Source: Epiperipatus broadwayi (lineage: Eukaryota > Onychophora > Udeonychophora > Euonychophora > Peripatidae). Taken from it: a stretch of DNA of 64,000 bases. This document shows positions 37,700 to 49,506 of the stretch, one piece after another (position 1 is the stretch's first letter; each line of letters begins with the position of its first letter). Location: NCBI GenBank assembly GCA_028023455.1, contig JAQFVV010000036.1, positions 3,006,452 through 3,070,451 on the forward strand. Reading direction: 5' to 3'. The translations under genes and the position numbers were made by a program. The notes under the pieces were generated by a model. The model made no database searches. It was not told the origin of the DNA and saw only the letters and a program-made list of their open reading frames with translations.

Positions 37700-38460
37700 T
37701 TTACAATTAAATTCCAAGTATATGAAGAATGCCAGTATTTCACATCTTACAATTATTATCTAAAATACAAAAATGCATAAAATATGCAAATTAGATTATA
37801 ATATTTCTCTGAATACTTAATGTTCATATTCATGGTTTAAAGTATTCATGATTTAAAAACATATGTAAATAATATATATATAAATTAATAAAAAATATAT
37901 ATTTTAATGTTTTCGTTTTTTAATTCGTAGTGTATATAAAACACATATTCCAACATATATAATATAAAATTTTCGACATCTGATTTATAATAAGTAATAT
38001 TTAATATTCAATTTTATTTATTAGCATAGAAATCGTATACAATTTAAACAAGGGATTTACACTCTTAGCACGTGTGCTGTAATCTTGTTATATTAGCTCA
38101 ACGGATATCTATTTGAAAACTGGGGATACTCTCGAATCAAAGCGGTTAATATTATGCAATAGCCAGATTAACTCTCCACAATAGTTTATTGAGTGAATGA
38201 AATATATATATAAACTGCATAAAATAATTAAATTCTCATGATAACTTTATTAATATGATATGGGGCAAACATGTGATTCTATATTATTTCCAGGTCAAAC
38301 GTGATTATATATTACTTCCAGGATCAAATTAATCGTCTATTATCCTTGTTTTAATCTAAATCTTCTAATTTTGAATCATCAAGGAATCTGCAATCTATTT
38401 TTCATTACCACTATCAATAACTCCTTTTACTAACGAGTTAGTCAAATTACCAAACTTGGC
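37700..38460. other. AT-rich non-coding DNA
   Basis: Nothing recognised. Confidence 0.6.
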
Positions 38461-38466
38461 ATATAA

Positions 38467-38566
38467 CTTTGGTTGGCTAGCGGTTAGCATAACTGCCTTC
38501 CAAACAGATGGCCCGGGTTCGCTTCCCGGTCAACGCATTTGACATATGAAAAAAAAAAAAAAAACT
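38467..38566 (+). mobile_element. tRNA-Gly(UCC)-derived SINE, type 2
   Basis: The sequence GGCTAGCGGTTAGCATAACT, GCCTTCCAAACAG, GGCCCGGGTTCGCTTCCCGG, TCAACGC follows eukaryotic tRNA-Gly(UCC) position by position, including anticodon loop CTTCCAA (anticodon TCC at 38499-38501), T arm CCCGGGTTCGCTTCCCGG and 3' acceptor strand. The acceptor stem has two mismatches (5' ACTTTGG against 3' TCAACGC), and ATTTGACATATG plus a 16-17-nt poly(A) follows in place of a tRNA terminator. It is therefore a young SINE and not a functional tRNA gene. It shares its tail with the type 1 SINEs. Confidence 0.9.
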
Positions 38567-38639
38567 TCCAATTCAAATATTAATTCTGTCTATGCAAACA
38601 CAATTGAGAAATCTGAAATTTTCGTATATATAAACACAC

Positions 38640-39035
38640 ACATCATCATCATCATTAACCATTATCAATCCACTGCAGGATGAAGGTCTCTCCAAGTTCA
38701 ATCCATCTTTTTCGATCTTTAGCTTCTCTTCTCCACATCACCCCTGCACACTTTCTTACTCCATCCATCCATCTCTCATGTGATCTCTTTCTGGGTCTTT
38801 TACAATCTCTTGGAATCAGTTTAAAATTTCAATTGTCCATCTATTATCATCTCTTCTAGCAATATGTTTAGCCCAATTCAACTTCAGTCGTTTAATTTTT
38901 TTCAATGAGGTCAGTAACACCTATTTGTTCTCTTACCCATACATTGAGTTTTCAATCTCTTTTTGTTACTCCCAACATGCATCTCTCCATACTTCTTTGA
39001 GTGGTTTGAAGTCTCTGTATTGCTCTTTTATTATG
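38640..39035 (-). pseudogene. RTE-clade LINE 3' end (C-terminus of endonuclease-reverse transcriptase)
   Basis: The minus strand translates through one or two small shifts to RSMERCMLGVTKRD, then AKHIARRDDNRWTIEILN, then KRPRKRSHERWMDGVRKCAG, VMWRREAKDRKRWIELGE and FILQWIDNG before a stop. R-D-D-N-R-W, R-x-R-x-R and A-x-D-R-x-x-W are the conserved C-terminal block of RTE-type elements annotated as endonuclease-reverse transcriptase in many invertebrates. The (ATG)n-type 3' tail at 38641-38654 marks the element end. Only the last ~130 residues remain, a 5' truncation. Confidence 0.85.
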
Positions 39036-39039
39036 TGTG

Positions 39040-40400
39040 TATATATGTACACATTCAAATGTTTATACAATTAATTATTTTAGACAGACTATCATTTTGA
39101 CAACTACTCTAAAGCAGTCAATGTAATAAATTAAAAACTTGTTTATACTATTATTAATAATTTATTTAACTAGATTTGGGTTTTTGTATATAGATAAAAT
39201 TTTATAACCATATTTATTAATAGAATATGTATGTAAAAGATAGGCATAAAAAGATTTCATACAACGTACTGCAAAACAAAGACTTCTCCAATAATTTATT
39301 ATACACAAATAATATAAAGCAAACTAAGTAAGAACCCCAATTTACAGGTTGTAATGATTTCAGTATTTTTCCTTCTTCATTTTATCTTCTGACTAAGAGT
39401 ACTTAAATATTCTTTTACCAATCAGTATTAGATAGTTATCTGCATAGGTTCTAGTCAGCTAATGGACGAAAAAATATATAATTTTTTTTTTTTTTAAAAA
39501 TTTCAAATTTATTCAGTCAGATTCGAATTTAGTCCTAACTGGAGGATATTCTATTATTGTAGCAGGAGATTCTATAATAAACCAGATAAAATAAACACAA
39601 TTATATCTTTAAAACAAAATGAGTTAAAGTAGAAAAGTGTATGAATTACAATGATTTTAAAATGTATTAAAAATTTCCATGATTATTATAATAATAAAAT
39701 CCAATTTATTTGCTATTTCGGACAATATCCTGGTAAGAGTCCCATGAAACATTTAAAAATAAATCAAATTTTTATTTTGTTTGGTTTATTAAATTATTAA
39801 CTTACACAAAATGAGAAAAACTAATAATTATTATTGATACTTGAAAGTTAAAGATATTCGGTGGACAAATCAGACTGTATTTAGTAAATCATTAATGAAG
39901 TACATATTTTTGGCTGCTCTTGTATAATGCGCAGTGTTATTATAAAACAATCTGAAAATCAATAAACTAATTTAATCTTTAATCGTGTGAAGAAAATAAT
40001 AATAATCGCAAAGATAAAAGCCTAAATATAAAAATATTATTACCTGAGAAAATTAAAAATCAGAACACGAATCATGAAGGATAAGATAAGTTGATTAAAA
40101 TTATGAAGATCAGAGAAAAGATAGAAGATAAAATATGATAACTTTAAAAAAAAAAAAAGTGATTGAAAAGTGTATTAAGATAGCGAAAGATTTGAGGTGA
40201 TAAACTGTCATGTCACATTGAACAAAAAAAAAAAAATGAAAGACTAATGCTCTATAATTTGAAAATTTGAAAATATCTCTGCAGCGCTATGATTATTAGT
40301 CCTTCCACGATGTGTTGAATGTGGATAAAAATGAATCCTACTTTGCAAAAGAGTAGTGTAATGGAGCGCTATCAAACAGCCAATATGCGCACTGAGATGC
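39040..40400. other. AT-rich non-coding DNA
   Basis: Nothing recognised. Confidence 0.6.
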
Positions 40401-40409
40401 TTCTCTTTG

Positions 40410-40513
40410 ACACTTTTATGTATCAAAGCATCGGCCAGTAAGCGAACCCGCAAACCCGGGACAACTGCTTATAAGGCAGCTGTGCTGACCACTCGACCAC
40501 CAATGCTTGACAA
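40410..40513 (-). mobile_element. tRNA-derived SINE, type 1
   Basis: The minus strand reads TGTCAAGCATTGGTGGTCGA, GTGGTCAGCACAGC, CTTATAAGCAG, GTTGTCCCGGGTTTGCGGG, TTCGCTTACTGGCCGATGC. A-box-like TGGTCGAGTGG is good; the B box is GGTTCGCTTAC. Eight-bp flanks TCTCTTTG (40402-40409 and 40514-40521) are a possible target duplication. The tail is short (ATACATAAAAG). ORFs of 69-73 codons over it are artefacts. Confidence 0.85.
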
Positions 40514-40519
40514 TCTCTT

Positions 40520-41940
40520 TGTGTGAAGCTTATTTGCAAAATGCAGCACAATATAAAAGAATGGTCTGGTTTCCGTGCTGGTGGATGCCAACCATATGAT
40601 GGAGTTAGGGATAAAAAAGAAACATTTTCTATATATACTCGCACACATATACTAATAAATTGTTACAATCATTATTTTAATATTAATGACAAAAATAAAA
40701 TGTACTATTAAGTAATTTAAAAGTTGAATTTTCTTCCCCCTCAAAAGTCATTTCACATTGTATAACTAAGAAATAATGCAGGCCGATCAAATCAAAATTT
40801 TAACACCATCTGACACTTGCTTACTTTTTCTTTCAATATCTGGTTTGAAAAACTAATTTCTAATTTCATAAATTTAATTCAGTCAAAATCACTTTATTAA
40901 AAATAAGAAAATAAAACTGGAAAATCATTTTGACAGTTTTTGTTTATACCAGTTTTAATAACTCTTTTTTTTAAAAAAAAGATGGATTAATGACCATCCT
41001 AATGCTTAAAGACGGGCATGAAATACTAAGATAGGAATGTTACTTTAAAACCAAACTAATACTTTAAAATTTTACAGAGCTCAAGAGAGCTGTGTTATGA
41101 AAGGGAATAATTAACGGTTTCCAAATATGATTGATGGATTTTAAAACATTTTATGACTTGATAGATACGTGTGTGAAAAAAAATAACTAAAACAACTTTA
41201 ATAACAATAAAACTAAAGTTGAAACCTTCAACAAAAAATAGCAGTATTTATTATAACTTATTAAAATATTATTTTTAAACTAATAAACTCGATATAAATT
41301 ATTACATAGAATAATATAAGCAAAATGTTTTATTTATAATTTAATTTTTGTCTCACAACAAATTTTTATTACTTCCTCGAGTATGAATGTAACATTATTG
41401 TTTTTATTAATACAATATAAAGATAGGGAATAGATTTAAAAGTATACTCAAGAGATATAGAAATAATAAATTTAAGAATAACAGTAAACATAGCTAAAAA
41501 GTGAGATAACTTGATAACCAAACAGTGAAAAAGTTTTATATATCTCTTGATTCAAAAATTTAAAACAAACGCAACAACAAATGTTTAATTTGTTTGAGAG
41601 GTTGTGAATACCAGCAATGATAAAACGGGCCTGAATTCAGAAATCTTTATCTTCCCAAATCCATCACTATACTAAGCACATTAAGTATAAGGAAAGCATA
41701 AAAATTAATCCCTGATGGTGATTAAGTGTTTTTATCTCACGGTACACAATACTATGAATCTATTTAAAATTAACATACTTATTTCCTTACAGCTGATTTA
41801 ATATTTATTAGTAATCTTTGTTTCATTTCTTAATATTTACAACTACTATAAAAACGTTTATCATCTACTTAATACCATATTCTATTTTTCTCTCCAGAAA
41901 ACTCCTCCATTCTAATATCTACATATTTTCTCTTGAAGAC
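40520..41940. other. AT-rich non-coding DNA
   Basis: Nothing recognised. The 62-codon frame at 40523-40711 has no domain signal. Confidence 0.55.
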
Positions 41941-41944
41941 CGAT

Positions 41945-42183
41945 ATATATATAATGTATTACTTTAGATATAAACTGAGCACTGATTGTACATATGTGTG
42001 GGAGATTATGATCTGGCCCAATTAATGAGTGCTGGTTCTGCGTGAAATATGTATATTGGGATCATATGTCTTTTTCGCATGTATGTGGTAGTGTGTATTG
42101 ATTGCTTGAGATAGAGTGGAGGATGAATAGCTGAAAAATCCTGAGTTCAATTCCTCTATTTATCTATACAAAAAATCCAGTAT
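41945..42183 (+). repeat. Family A repeat, 5'-truncated copy
   Basis: Landmarks ACTTTAGATATAAACTGAGC, GATCTGGCCCAATTAATGAG, CGCATGTATGTGG, TGAGATAGAGTGGA and GAGTTCAATTCCTC are in family order. This is one of the more diverged copies. Confidence 0.8.
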
Positions 42184-42445
42184 AAGCAAATTACATACTG
42201 TCTTAGAATTACTTTATATCATCTTTATTTTCTTTCTATTTCTGCTCTTTTTATTATCAAAGTACAATCCACATCATTTGTTGTATAAAGCCTATATATT
42301 AAAAAAAACAAATGTCATTTATTTTAATTCAAAAAAGAAGTAAGCAAATTGAATTGATAATTACATTTTGCATTTACATTTTCCCCATTTTATAAAACTT
42401 CCATTTAATTTTGTTTATATCAGCATTGATTAGTTTTCAAATTCT

Positions 42446-42560
42446 ACTTTTTTTTCTTCATATGTCAAAGCATCAGCCGGGAAGCAAACCCTCGACAACC
42501 GTCTGCAAGCAACTACTTGCTTGCAAGGCACTTGCGCTGACATCTCGGCTACCGACACTT
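42446..42560 (-). mobile_element. tRNA-derived SINE, type 1
   Basis: The minus strand reads GTGTCGGTAGCCGAGATGTC, AGCGCAAGTGCC, TTGCAAGCAAGTAGTTGC, GACGGTTGTCGAGGGTTTGC, TTCCCGGCTGATGC, then TTTGACATATGAAGAAAAAA. A box TAGCCGAGATG is clear. Confidence 0.85.
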
Positions 42561-42564
42561 TTTA

Positions 42565-43370
42565 TTGCTCATTGCTAAAATTATTGCAACATAAACACCA
42601 GGGAGAAGAATTTTTTAAAAAATATGTTTTTTAATTTTTATGGCATCACCATTAATCAACTCACAAATTCTGCTAATATAGCTCATAGCTAAAATTATTA
42701 GGGTATGTGCCTCTAGAAGAATAATTTTAGTCAAAAATATACAGAGTACAACATTTTTACTAATAAATATAGGAGCAACTAAACAAATGAAATTGCTAAC
42801 TAAATTTCAGCATATAAATTTCAACTGTTTTAATTGGATTTGGGATATTGAAATTTTTTCGACAACAATGTTAATCAATTTTAAATTCTTCTTTCATGGC
42901 TCACTGCTTAAAATTATTACAGCGTAAGCATTTAGGAGAATATTTTTTAAAACAAAAATATATACAACACTTTTACTACTAGTTTTTGAGTTCCTTAATA
43001 CTGACATCAATCCAGTTCTAATTCTGCTTTGCCAAAACTAGAAAGAGTTAAGCAATCTAATTTGGCAATAAAAACATTGTTTGTTTTAATATTAATTATA
43101 AGACTTTGTATTTGTAATAAAAATCTTAATCTACTAAGAAAAAGTATTGGTTTTATTAGTTGTTTGTCTAAAAGTCTTCCTTGCAGTAGATGTCAAGGCA
43201 TATATTTACTGACATCTGACTCATCTACGTATCTGCAGATTTCAAAAGAAAAAAATCAAAGATAAAAGAATTTATGAGTAAGTTTCGACAAGATCAAGAA
43301 ATAAAATTATATTTGTTCATATTTAAAGTTTTCTTTAGATATTTTTTTAAACTAATATACATATAGAAAT
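42565..43370. other. AT-rich non-coding DNA
   Basis: A 78-codon + frame at 43029-43265 is unrecognised. There is a loose internal repeat (AAATTATTA... AACATTTTTACTA) at 42690-42760 and 42905-42980. Confidence 0.45.
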
Positions 43371-43374
43371 ATTA

Positions 43375-43890
43375 AAACGGGCAAAACTCACTATACCTAT
43401 TGCCACACACAGCAAGCTAGAGTAATCAATGGATGCCAGAAGACGTGCATAAAATCCCCATCTAGTGCCTATTCATCCAATATCCCCAACCTAGTTTCTG
43501 GCTTATATCAATGAGGAGCCTTGGATCTGAGAGCACTGCAACTAGATCTTAGGATCTAATGCAACCCTCCAGCAACCACCTTTTAGCTTCATTTAACTAC
43601 AAAACTATGAGTCTTAAACTGAAAATATCTTAATGTTTTCAATCCAATCCCATTAGCTTATATAGTCATATGGGTCTAAACTCAGTTCACCATCCATATA
43701 TTTTTTGGTGTCTTTGATTCTTTAACACCCATAGCCACCACTATCATATGAGGCAGGATTGGTTTTAAGCCAATAAACATCACATGACCACCACTTTTTA
43801 TGCTCGTGTATAACTGTTGTTAAAACAGGCAAAACTCACTATACGTATTGTCACACACAGCAAGCTAGAGTAATCAATGGATGCCCATTT
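43375..43890. repeat. Family B tandem unit (about 450-bp period)
   Basis: GGCAAAACTCACTATAC appears at 43380 and again at 43830 in the same orientation, each followed by ACACACAGCAAGCTAGAGTA and ATCAATGGATGCC. Between them is the longest family B unit in the window, with GATCTTAGGATCTAATGCA, CATTAGCTTATATAG, AACACCCATAGCCACCACTA, GGCAGGATTGG and CAATAAACATCACATGACCA. Family B can therefore occur head-to-tail as well as inverted. Confidence 0.8.
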
Positions 43891-43929
43891 CCATGTCTCC
43901 TATTATGATAAAAGTTATAGAGTTCGTCA

Positions 43930-45345
43930 TAAAAGATAAAATTCAGCAATTGATTTTACCAAAAATATTAGAATTTCAATTTGCAAAAAAAAAAGTGCCT
44001 CTGCTTCTGATGCAATAGCACTTTTTAAAATTATTACTCAACAAGTTTTAAAAAAAAGAAAAGAGAACCTACAATAATTCAATTAGATATATCAGCTGCT
44101 TTTGATTCAGTCTGTATTGATATACTATTAAATCAATTAGAATCTTATAATGTTCCTTATCAAACTTTACTTATAATCTCAAATTTATTATACAATAGAG
44201 AAATATCTATAACATTAAATGGAAAAACCACACAAAGTTTCATGACAACTAATTCAATACCACAAGGATCACCTTTAAGTTCTTTACTTTTTATTACATA
44301 TATTAACACTCTACTTATTGATTTAAATAATAAAATATCAGGATTATACATTCATGAAATTAAGAAAACAATCATATTACCTTCATGGATGATATTGTAA
44401 TCTTTATTCTAAATAAAAAATCTCTCCCAAATGTTATCTCCATTTTAAACAATTACACAAATAATTTGGGACTTAAATTCAATCTTAACAAATCATCCAC
44501 TTGGTGCATTGCTACTGGTAAAAATATACCATCTCCTTTAATTGCAATGCCGCATAACTTTTTAGGTTTCCCAATGCACAAATCAAATCAAGCAATGAAA
44601 TCACATATACAAAAAAAATTTATTACACTCTATTTAATCTTGTATCAAATTATTATCTAAAGCCTATTTATCACTTTATGCCAAATCTTCACTAATAAAT
44701 ATTCTTATTTTTATAAAAGTTAATTATTTTATGCCTACTGTGAATTTTTCTAAGTCTTTTATCAAAAGAATTCACACTTCATGTGGTAAACTTTTTTGGA
44801 AAAAAAAACATGGTGCAATCAGTTTGAAAAATATCAAAAAAATATCAAACTTAACGGTTTATCACTACACTCAATAAATACTTTCTTTTTGCAAAAAAGT
44901 AACAATATGATTAATAGACTTGTTATTAAATTTCAAGATCTAAATTATTACACAACTATAACTCCTACAGACACACCTCCACCTATAAATGAAAGTTGTT
45001 ACAGATGATAAATTTTACAAAAAAATTCTGTAAATTTGGATGGACAATTGCCGGGGGTAAAAAAAACATACTGGAAACTTATTATTTATCACATGACATT
45101 GATCAAAATCAATCCACATTATTACAAGTCATTAATAAACTAATTATAAAGAGATTTAGACGTTTGTCATTAGAACCCAAATATCTTGATTTTCTTGTAA
45201 AAATTAATCTAGAATCATTACCTATAATTTTTTTCCTTCACACAAAGCGGGGTATTTCAAAAGAAGCCCCATTTGTCCAATATGTTCAAGATCAGATGAA
45301 ACAACTAAACACTTTCTATATCAATGCTGTGTGCTGGTAAAACAT
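43930..45345 (+). pseudogene. Non-LTR retrotransposon reverse transcriptase remnant (L1/Tx1-like)
   Basis: Across at least four frameshifts the + strand encodes SASASDAIALFKIITQQ, IIQLDISAAFDSV (first palm Asp at 44086), NSIPQGSPLSSLLF, FMDDIVIF (44382-44405, second and third palm Asp), LGLKFNLNKS and FLGFP, in the order of non-LTR RT motifs. Further down KLFWKKK, NGLSLHSI and a long helical tail follow, which resembles the region after the RT in L1/Tx1-type LINEs (W-K, G-G-L-x-x). The catalytic triad is intact but frameshifts occur near 44053-44070 (A-run) and 44350-44380, with more after 44657 and near 45005. No endonuclease or ORF1 is visible, so the copy is 5'-truncated. Confidence 0.85.
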
Positions 45346-45349
45346 TAAA

Positions 45350-45700
45350 GAATTTTTACTTAATGTAACTAATTTAATACACAATATAATAGAAACCTTA
45401 AATATTAGTTTACACGATGGAATTTATCCACAAATTAGAATATCCACTTTTATAATATTTGCATTATAGTGTCTAAGATGTCACATATGTTTTAAATAAA
45501 ATGTGGCAAACTCAATATTTTTTTATTGAACAAAATTAAAGAAATTAAAAATAGAGACAGTATCAATTCACACAAGAAAATCTTCAAAGCCACGTGGGAT
45601 TTAATCAAAATATAAGACTTGAAATATTGCCGCTTGTATTTTTTTTGTATAAGTTCTCTAATTTTTTCACATGTAAATTTTTTGGAATTAATTTATAAAT
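45350..45700. other. Non-coding DNA, possibly the 3' part of the preceding LINE
   Basis: No stop-free frame or named motif. The sequence could be the decayed C-terminus and 3' UTR of the LINE remnant; no poly(A) tail is obvious. Confidence 0.35.
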
Positions 45701-45708
45701 AAAATTTT

Positions 45709-45819
45709 CTCTGTCAAGCGTTGGTGGTCGAGAGGTCAGCGACGGCTGCTTTGCGAGAGGTTGTCCCGAGTTAGCGGGTTCCCTTCCCGGTTAATGCTAT
45801 GACACATGAGAAAAAAAAT
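45709..45819 (+). mobile_element. tRNA-derived SINE, type 1, with 13-bp target-site duplication
   Basis: TAAATAAAATTTT at 45696-45708 and 45820-45832 is an exact 13-bp duplication around the element. It reads GTCAAGCGTTGGTGGTCGAG, AGGTCAGCGACGGC, GTTGTCCCGAG, GGGTTCCCTTCCCGG, TTAATGCTATGACACATGAG, then A8. A box TGGTCGAGAGG is good and the B box is degenerate (GGTTCCCTTCC). Confidence 0.9.
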
Positions 45820-46182
45820 TAAATAAAATTTTATTATTTAAAAAAAAAAAAGATATTTATAATAACGATTAAAAAAAAACAATTATAATAAAATGAGTAT
45901 ATATATAAATTAAAATGTAAATTACAACAATACACACATATGTCTCTAATTATTCTTGTCATTAATATTATCTATAGTAAAGATATGAGATTTATATTTC
46001 ACTTCAAAGAAAGTAATAGATTAAATCGTGCGCTAATATGAGAGTATAGTAACTCTCGAAAGTGTTCAGTCTTATTTTGTTGCTTTAACTGGAAAGAAGA
46101 ATTTTTTCTTCAGTTGTGTATTAGCATACTGTTAAATCTATTATCTATATTTAATATATAATTTTTTCCCACTGTACAGGTT

Positions 46183-46374
46183 TTTTCATACCTGCACTTC
46201 AATATGTAATATATAGGAGGTTTGAACTCAGACTTTCACACGACCATCAACTATCCACACTATTTCATACTGCTGACACACCTTATCACACACACGTTAA
46301 AAAGATAAATAATCACTCGTATACATATTTCGTGCTCAACCAGCACTCGTCACTTGGTCCAGATTATCATCTTC
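46183..46374 (-). repeat. Family A repeat, inverted copy (left half of a head-to-head pair)
   Basis: The reverse complement gives GATAATCTGGACCAAGTGAC, GAGTGCTGGTTGAGCACG, TTTTTAACGTGTGTGTGATA, GATAGTTGATGGTCGTGTG, AAAGTCTGAGTTCAAACCTC and TACTTGAAGTGCAGGTATG-like ends. It abuts the + strand copy at 46375. Confidence 0.85.
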
Positions 46375-46680
46375 AGATTTTCAATTGGATGGACGGTTGA
46401 AGAGTTGGAGTGTGGTGTGGATTGAAGCCTGTCCATTAAAATATGTAGATTGGCTGGCTATCTTAATATATATCTGAGCACTTATTGTATATATGTGTGG
46501 AGATAATAATCTGGGCCAACTGATGATTGCTGGCGTAGCATGAAATACGTGTATTGGTAATTATTTATATTTTCGGCATATAGGTGTTCAAGTGTATCAG
46601 TGTTATGAGAAAGTCTGTGATCATATACCCTATATATTACTCATATTAATACAGATATATAATAAGCCAGTATTTCAGTT
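46375..46680 (+). repeat. Family A repeat (right half of a head-to-head pair)
   Basis: It starts at CAGATTTTCAATTGGATGG and runs through CCTGTCCATTAAAATATG, TGGCTATCTTAATATATATC, AATCTGGGCCAACTGATG, AAAGTCTGTGATCATATACC to AAGCCAGTATTTCAG. The ~150-bp core (46503-46645) is complementary to 46217-46374, so the pair is a foldback with a ~130-bp loop. Confidence 0.85.
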
Positions 46681-46689
46681 TATCGATTT

Positions 46690-47940
46690 AATTGGAAAAT
46701 GTTAAAAACACTGCTGCTACTACTATAGTGGGAAAAAATACAATCTATTAGAATCACCTGAAAACTAAGATCATTATGTATTCATTATTTTATATATTGG
46801 CTAAAGTGTTCTTTTTTTAAATAAGTAATTAAAAAACTTATAAAATCATGAAACTAATATAGCATTCACTTATTAATATGAATAATACCTTTGCGCTTGA
46901 ATATTGTTTTTAAATGTCTAACAGACAGAAAAAATTATAAAGTTAAATAAGAAACCAATAGCAACATGATTAAAGCTTTTTTAAAGAAGGACTAGGTTTG
47001 AATAAAGTAGTTTCTAAAGTAATTGAACCTGCAAGAAGTTGTTTTTGTAGAAGTGCATTAATTGACAAAAATGAAAGTGAAATAGTGTTTTCAAAGTCAT
47101 AGTTATATATAGACAAGCAGATAAATACCCATCATAGCCATTAACAGTTAGAGTAGGGGGGAGGGGGCAATGTCGCTGCCTTAAGTTGCTACAATGTTAT
47201 CTAATTTATTTTAAATTTGGTGTCAGCCTGGCCAGGAGTACTGAAATTCATAATAAAAATGTGTACAACGTATTTATAAATAAGTGTGTGTATAGGTTAT
47301 ATATACACTTGATCTATTCTTTTTCATTAATTTTTTCAACTTTTTTTAATGCATTTAATTTTTTTTTAATCATTTATATTTAAAATTTATTTTCTCAGTA
47401 GGCAGGTAAGATTCTCTCGTTTGTAGTTTTAGAGAGCCAATCAGTTACTGTTTGTTCATTGCAAGAGGAAAATAAAGATACCAAACGTTTAGACTGCCTA
47501 GGGCACAAATAAAGTTTATTACGGCTGAGTAGTTTTATGAAATGTAGAAAGAATTTTTGACTCAAATTTGAATATTTTTATGAGATTCTAAGCCGAAAAG
47601 GGTTTAGCTTTATATATTTGATTGCACAAATCAATATTTTGAATGTACTTTCTAGTAAAATAAAATCATTCCAAACTTTAAAATTAATACATTTAAATGA
47701 ATTAAATGTAATAATAATGTCATATATATATATATATATTCTCTATTTTAATATATCTTATAACCCAACATGCTTCATATAGTTTCAGACACTGAAGCAG
47801 AAGTTTCTCGGTTCGATTCGAGTTCTAGCGCTTGAGGCGTTCGAACTTTTTATTAATTCTCAAGTAATAAAGCCATTTGATTATTCATCTTTCGTAGATC
47901 TTTTAAAATTAGTTAATAATATACTTTTCCAATTGAAATC
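46690..47940. other. AT-rich DNA with G-run and small GC-rich patch
   Basis: A G run (GGGGGGAGGGGG, 47156-47167) lies in otherwise AT-rich DNA. At 47790-47850 a GC-richer patch contains CTCGGTTCGATTCGAG, which holds a B-box-like GGTTCGATTCG, but there is no A box or cloverleaf at tRNA spacing. A 65-codon frame at 47186-47383 is unrecognised. Confidence 0.4.
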
Positions 47941-47944
47941 TTAA

Positions 47945-48105
47945 ACTGGATTCCGAGAGATTGTAAAAGACCCAGAAAGAGGCAAATGTGAGATGAATGG
48001 ATGAAATAAGAAAGTGTGCAGGGGTGATGTGGAGAAGATGGATTGAACTTGGAGAGATCTTCATCCTGCAGTGAATTGATAATGGTTGATGATGATGATG
48101 ATGAC
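47945..48105 (+). pseudogene. RTE-clade LINE 3' end, second copy
   Basis: It is clearly the same sequence as the inverted one at 38640-39035: AGATTGTAAAAGACCCAGAA, AAGAAAGTGTGCAGGGGTGA, TGTGGAGAAG, GATGGATTGAACTTGGAGAG and CTTCATCCTGCAGTG, ending in GATAATGGTTGATGATGATG. Encoded blocks are RKCAGVMWRR and WIELGE. It is shorter (about 50 codons) and lacks the ~20-bp GAAGCTAAAGATCGAAAA segment of the other copy. An (ATG)n tail ends it. Confidence 0.85.
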
Positions 48106-48109
48106 GGAG

Positions 48110-48825
48110 AAAAAAATAGAAATATAACTTATATAATGCTTTTAAAAATGAAATTATATTAATATCATTGATAACTTATTTTCTGCTCTAAATACAAAAA
48201 TCATATAAAATAAGAAAAGGGGGATATACTACAAAAAGCATATTTTTCATATATATATATATATGGAATGTGTTAATGTCAGACATGATAAAGAACCCAA
48301 AATTATAAACTTCCTAAAGTTATAGTGTGTTATATATAATGTTTTTAAAATGATAAAGAAGAACACAGACATGATAAGTTTAGACAATTATGCAATTGTG
48401 GATATCATATGATCATTATTTTAGCAACCTGCAATCCAAACACTCTGAGAGGATTTTTCTAATATTAGTAACTTGTTTTACGAGTAAAATAGATCTATAG
48501 ATAATAGTGCCGTCATTAAGCTCTTTTGAAATGCAATATGAAGAAAGGAGAATATTGTACTTGCTTTATCACCAGAGACTAAATGTTTGCAAAAAAGTTT
48601 TAACCATTTTTGATACCTCAAAAATTGTAAACACCTCAGTATTAAACATAGATTAATCAAAGTTAAGTATACAAGGAATATATAACAGAAAAGATTTTAA
48701 AAATATTAAATGTATTCATAAACATAATAAAATTAAAATGGTAATGAGGAATAGAGCACATACTAATATTTTACTACAAATACGTAACAGAAATTTGAAT
48801 AAACACTAGAAAGCAAAAAAATGAC
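48110..48825. other. AT-rich non-coding DNA
   Basis: Nothing recognised. Confidence 0.6.
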
Positions 48826-48830
48826 ATATC

Positions 48831-48942
48831 AAACCTTAGCCGAGTGGTCCGCGCAGCTGCCTTGCAAGCAGTTGCTTGCAGACAGTTGTTGCAGGTTCGC
48901 CTCCCAGCCGATGCTATGACATATGAAAAAAAAAAACTAATG
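48831..48942 (+). mobile_element. tRNA-derived SINE, type 1
   Basis: It reads CAAACCTTAGCCGAGTGGTC, CGCGCAGCTGCC, TTGCAAGCAGTTGCTTGCAG, GTTGTTGCAGGTTCGCCTCC, CAGCCGATGCTATGACATAT, then GA10. A box TAGCCGAGTGG and B-box-like GGTTCGCCTCC are both well kept, making this the best-preserved type 1 copy here for Pol III signals. The 98-codon minus-strand ORF across it is an artefact. Confidence 0.9.
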
Positions 48943-48944
48943 CA

Positions 48945-49500
48945 CGTTTTAATTGAAAAAAAAAAATACCAATTAATATTTATCAGTAGAAAAGACTTGT
49001 GCAGTAAATATTTGCAATAAATGTTCTTCATTTGAATGATAATAATCGGCAATGATAGTTGGTTTGACAAAATATAACTATTTTAAATGTACTTATTGAA
49101 AGTTCATCATGGTTCGATTTTCAGATTATTGGCCATTATCATTAATACATCTATTGATAGTCTAAGTTATTGATTGGTATTAAACTGAAAAATCCAAATT
49201 ATGGAGTTAGTGCTCTAGATTTAGAGAAAGTTTGTTTAAATAATTACAGATCTTGATAGCTTTCTTTTTCGATAACAATAAAGGTTTATAACTCTCTGAA
49301 CCATTGATAATAATTTTAAATGTCAATCACACATATTCTGTTAATATCTGATTTAATGTAAATCATAAATCTGCATGACAATGATATTTCTAATTTCTAT
49401 CATAATTTCCAGGAAAATCAATCATCATTAAGTCTTTGTATTAATTTTTACGTAATCAATTTATTCTATTCCTCAATATTTTTCTCTTTCCTTATATGTA
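48945..49500. other. AT-rich non-coding DNA
   Basis: Nothing recognised. Confidence 0.6.
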
Positions 49501-49506
49501 CTTATT

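Noticed and set aside
38467-38566. Intact tRNA-Gly gene
   Set aside because: The acceptor stem is mismatched, and ACATATG plus poly(A) follows in place of an oligo(T) terminator; a second copy exists at 36.0 kb.
47790-47850. tRNA pseudogene suggested by CTCGGTTCGATTCGAG
   Set aside because: There is a B-box-like match but no A box at the right distance and no cloverleaf.
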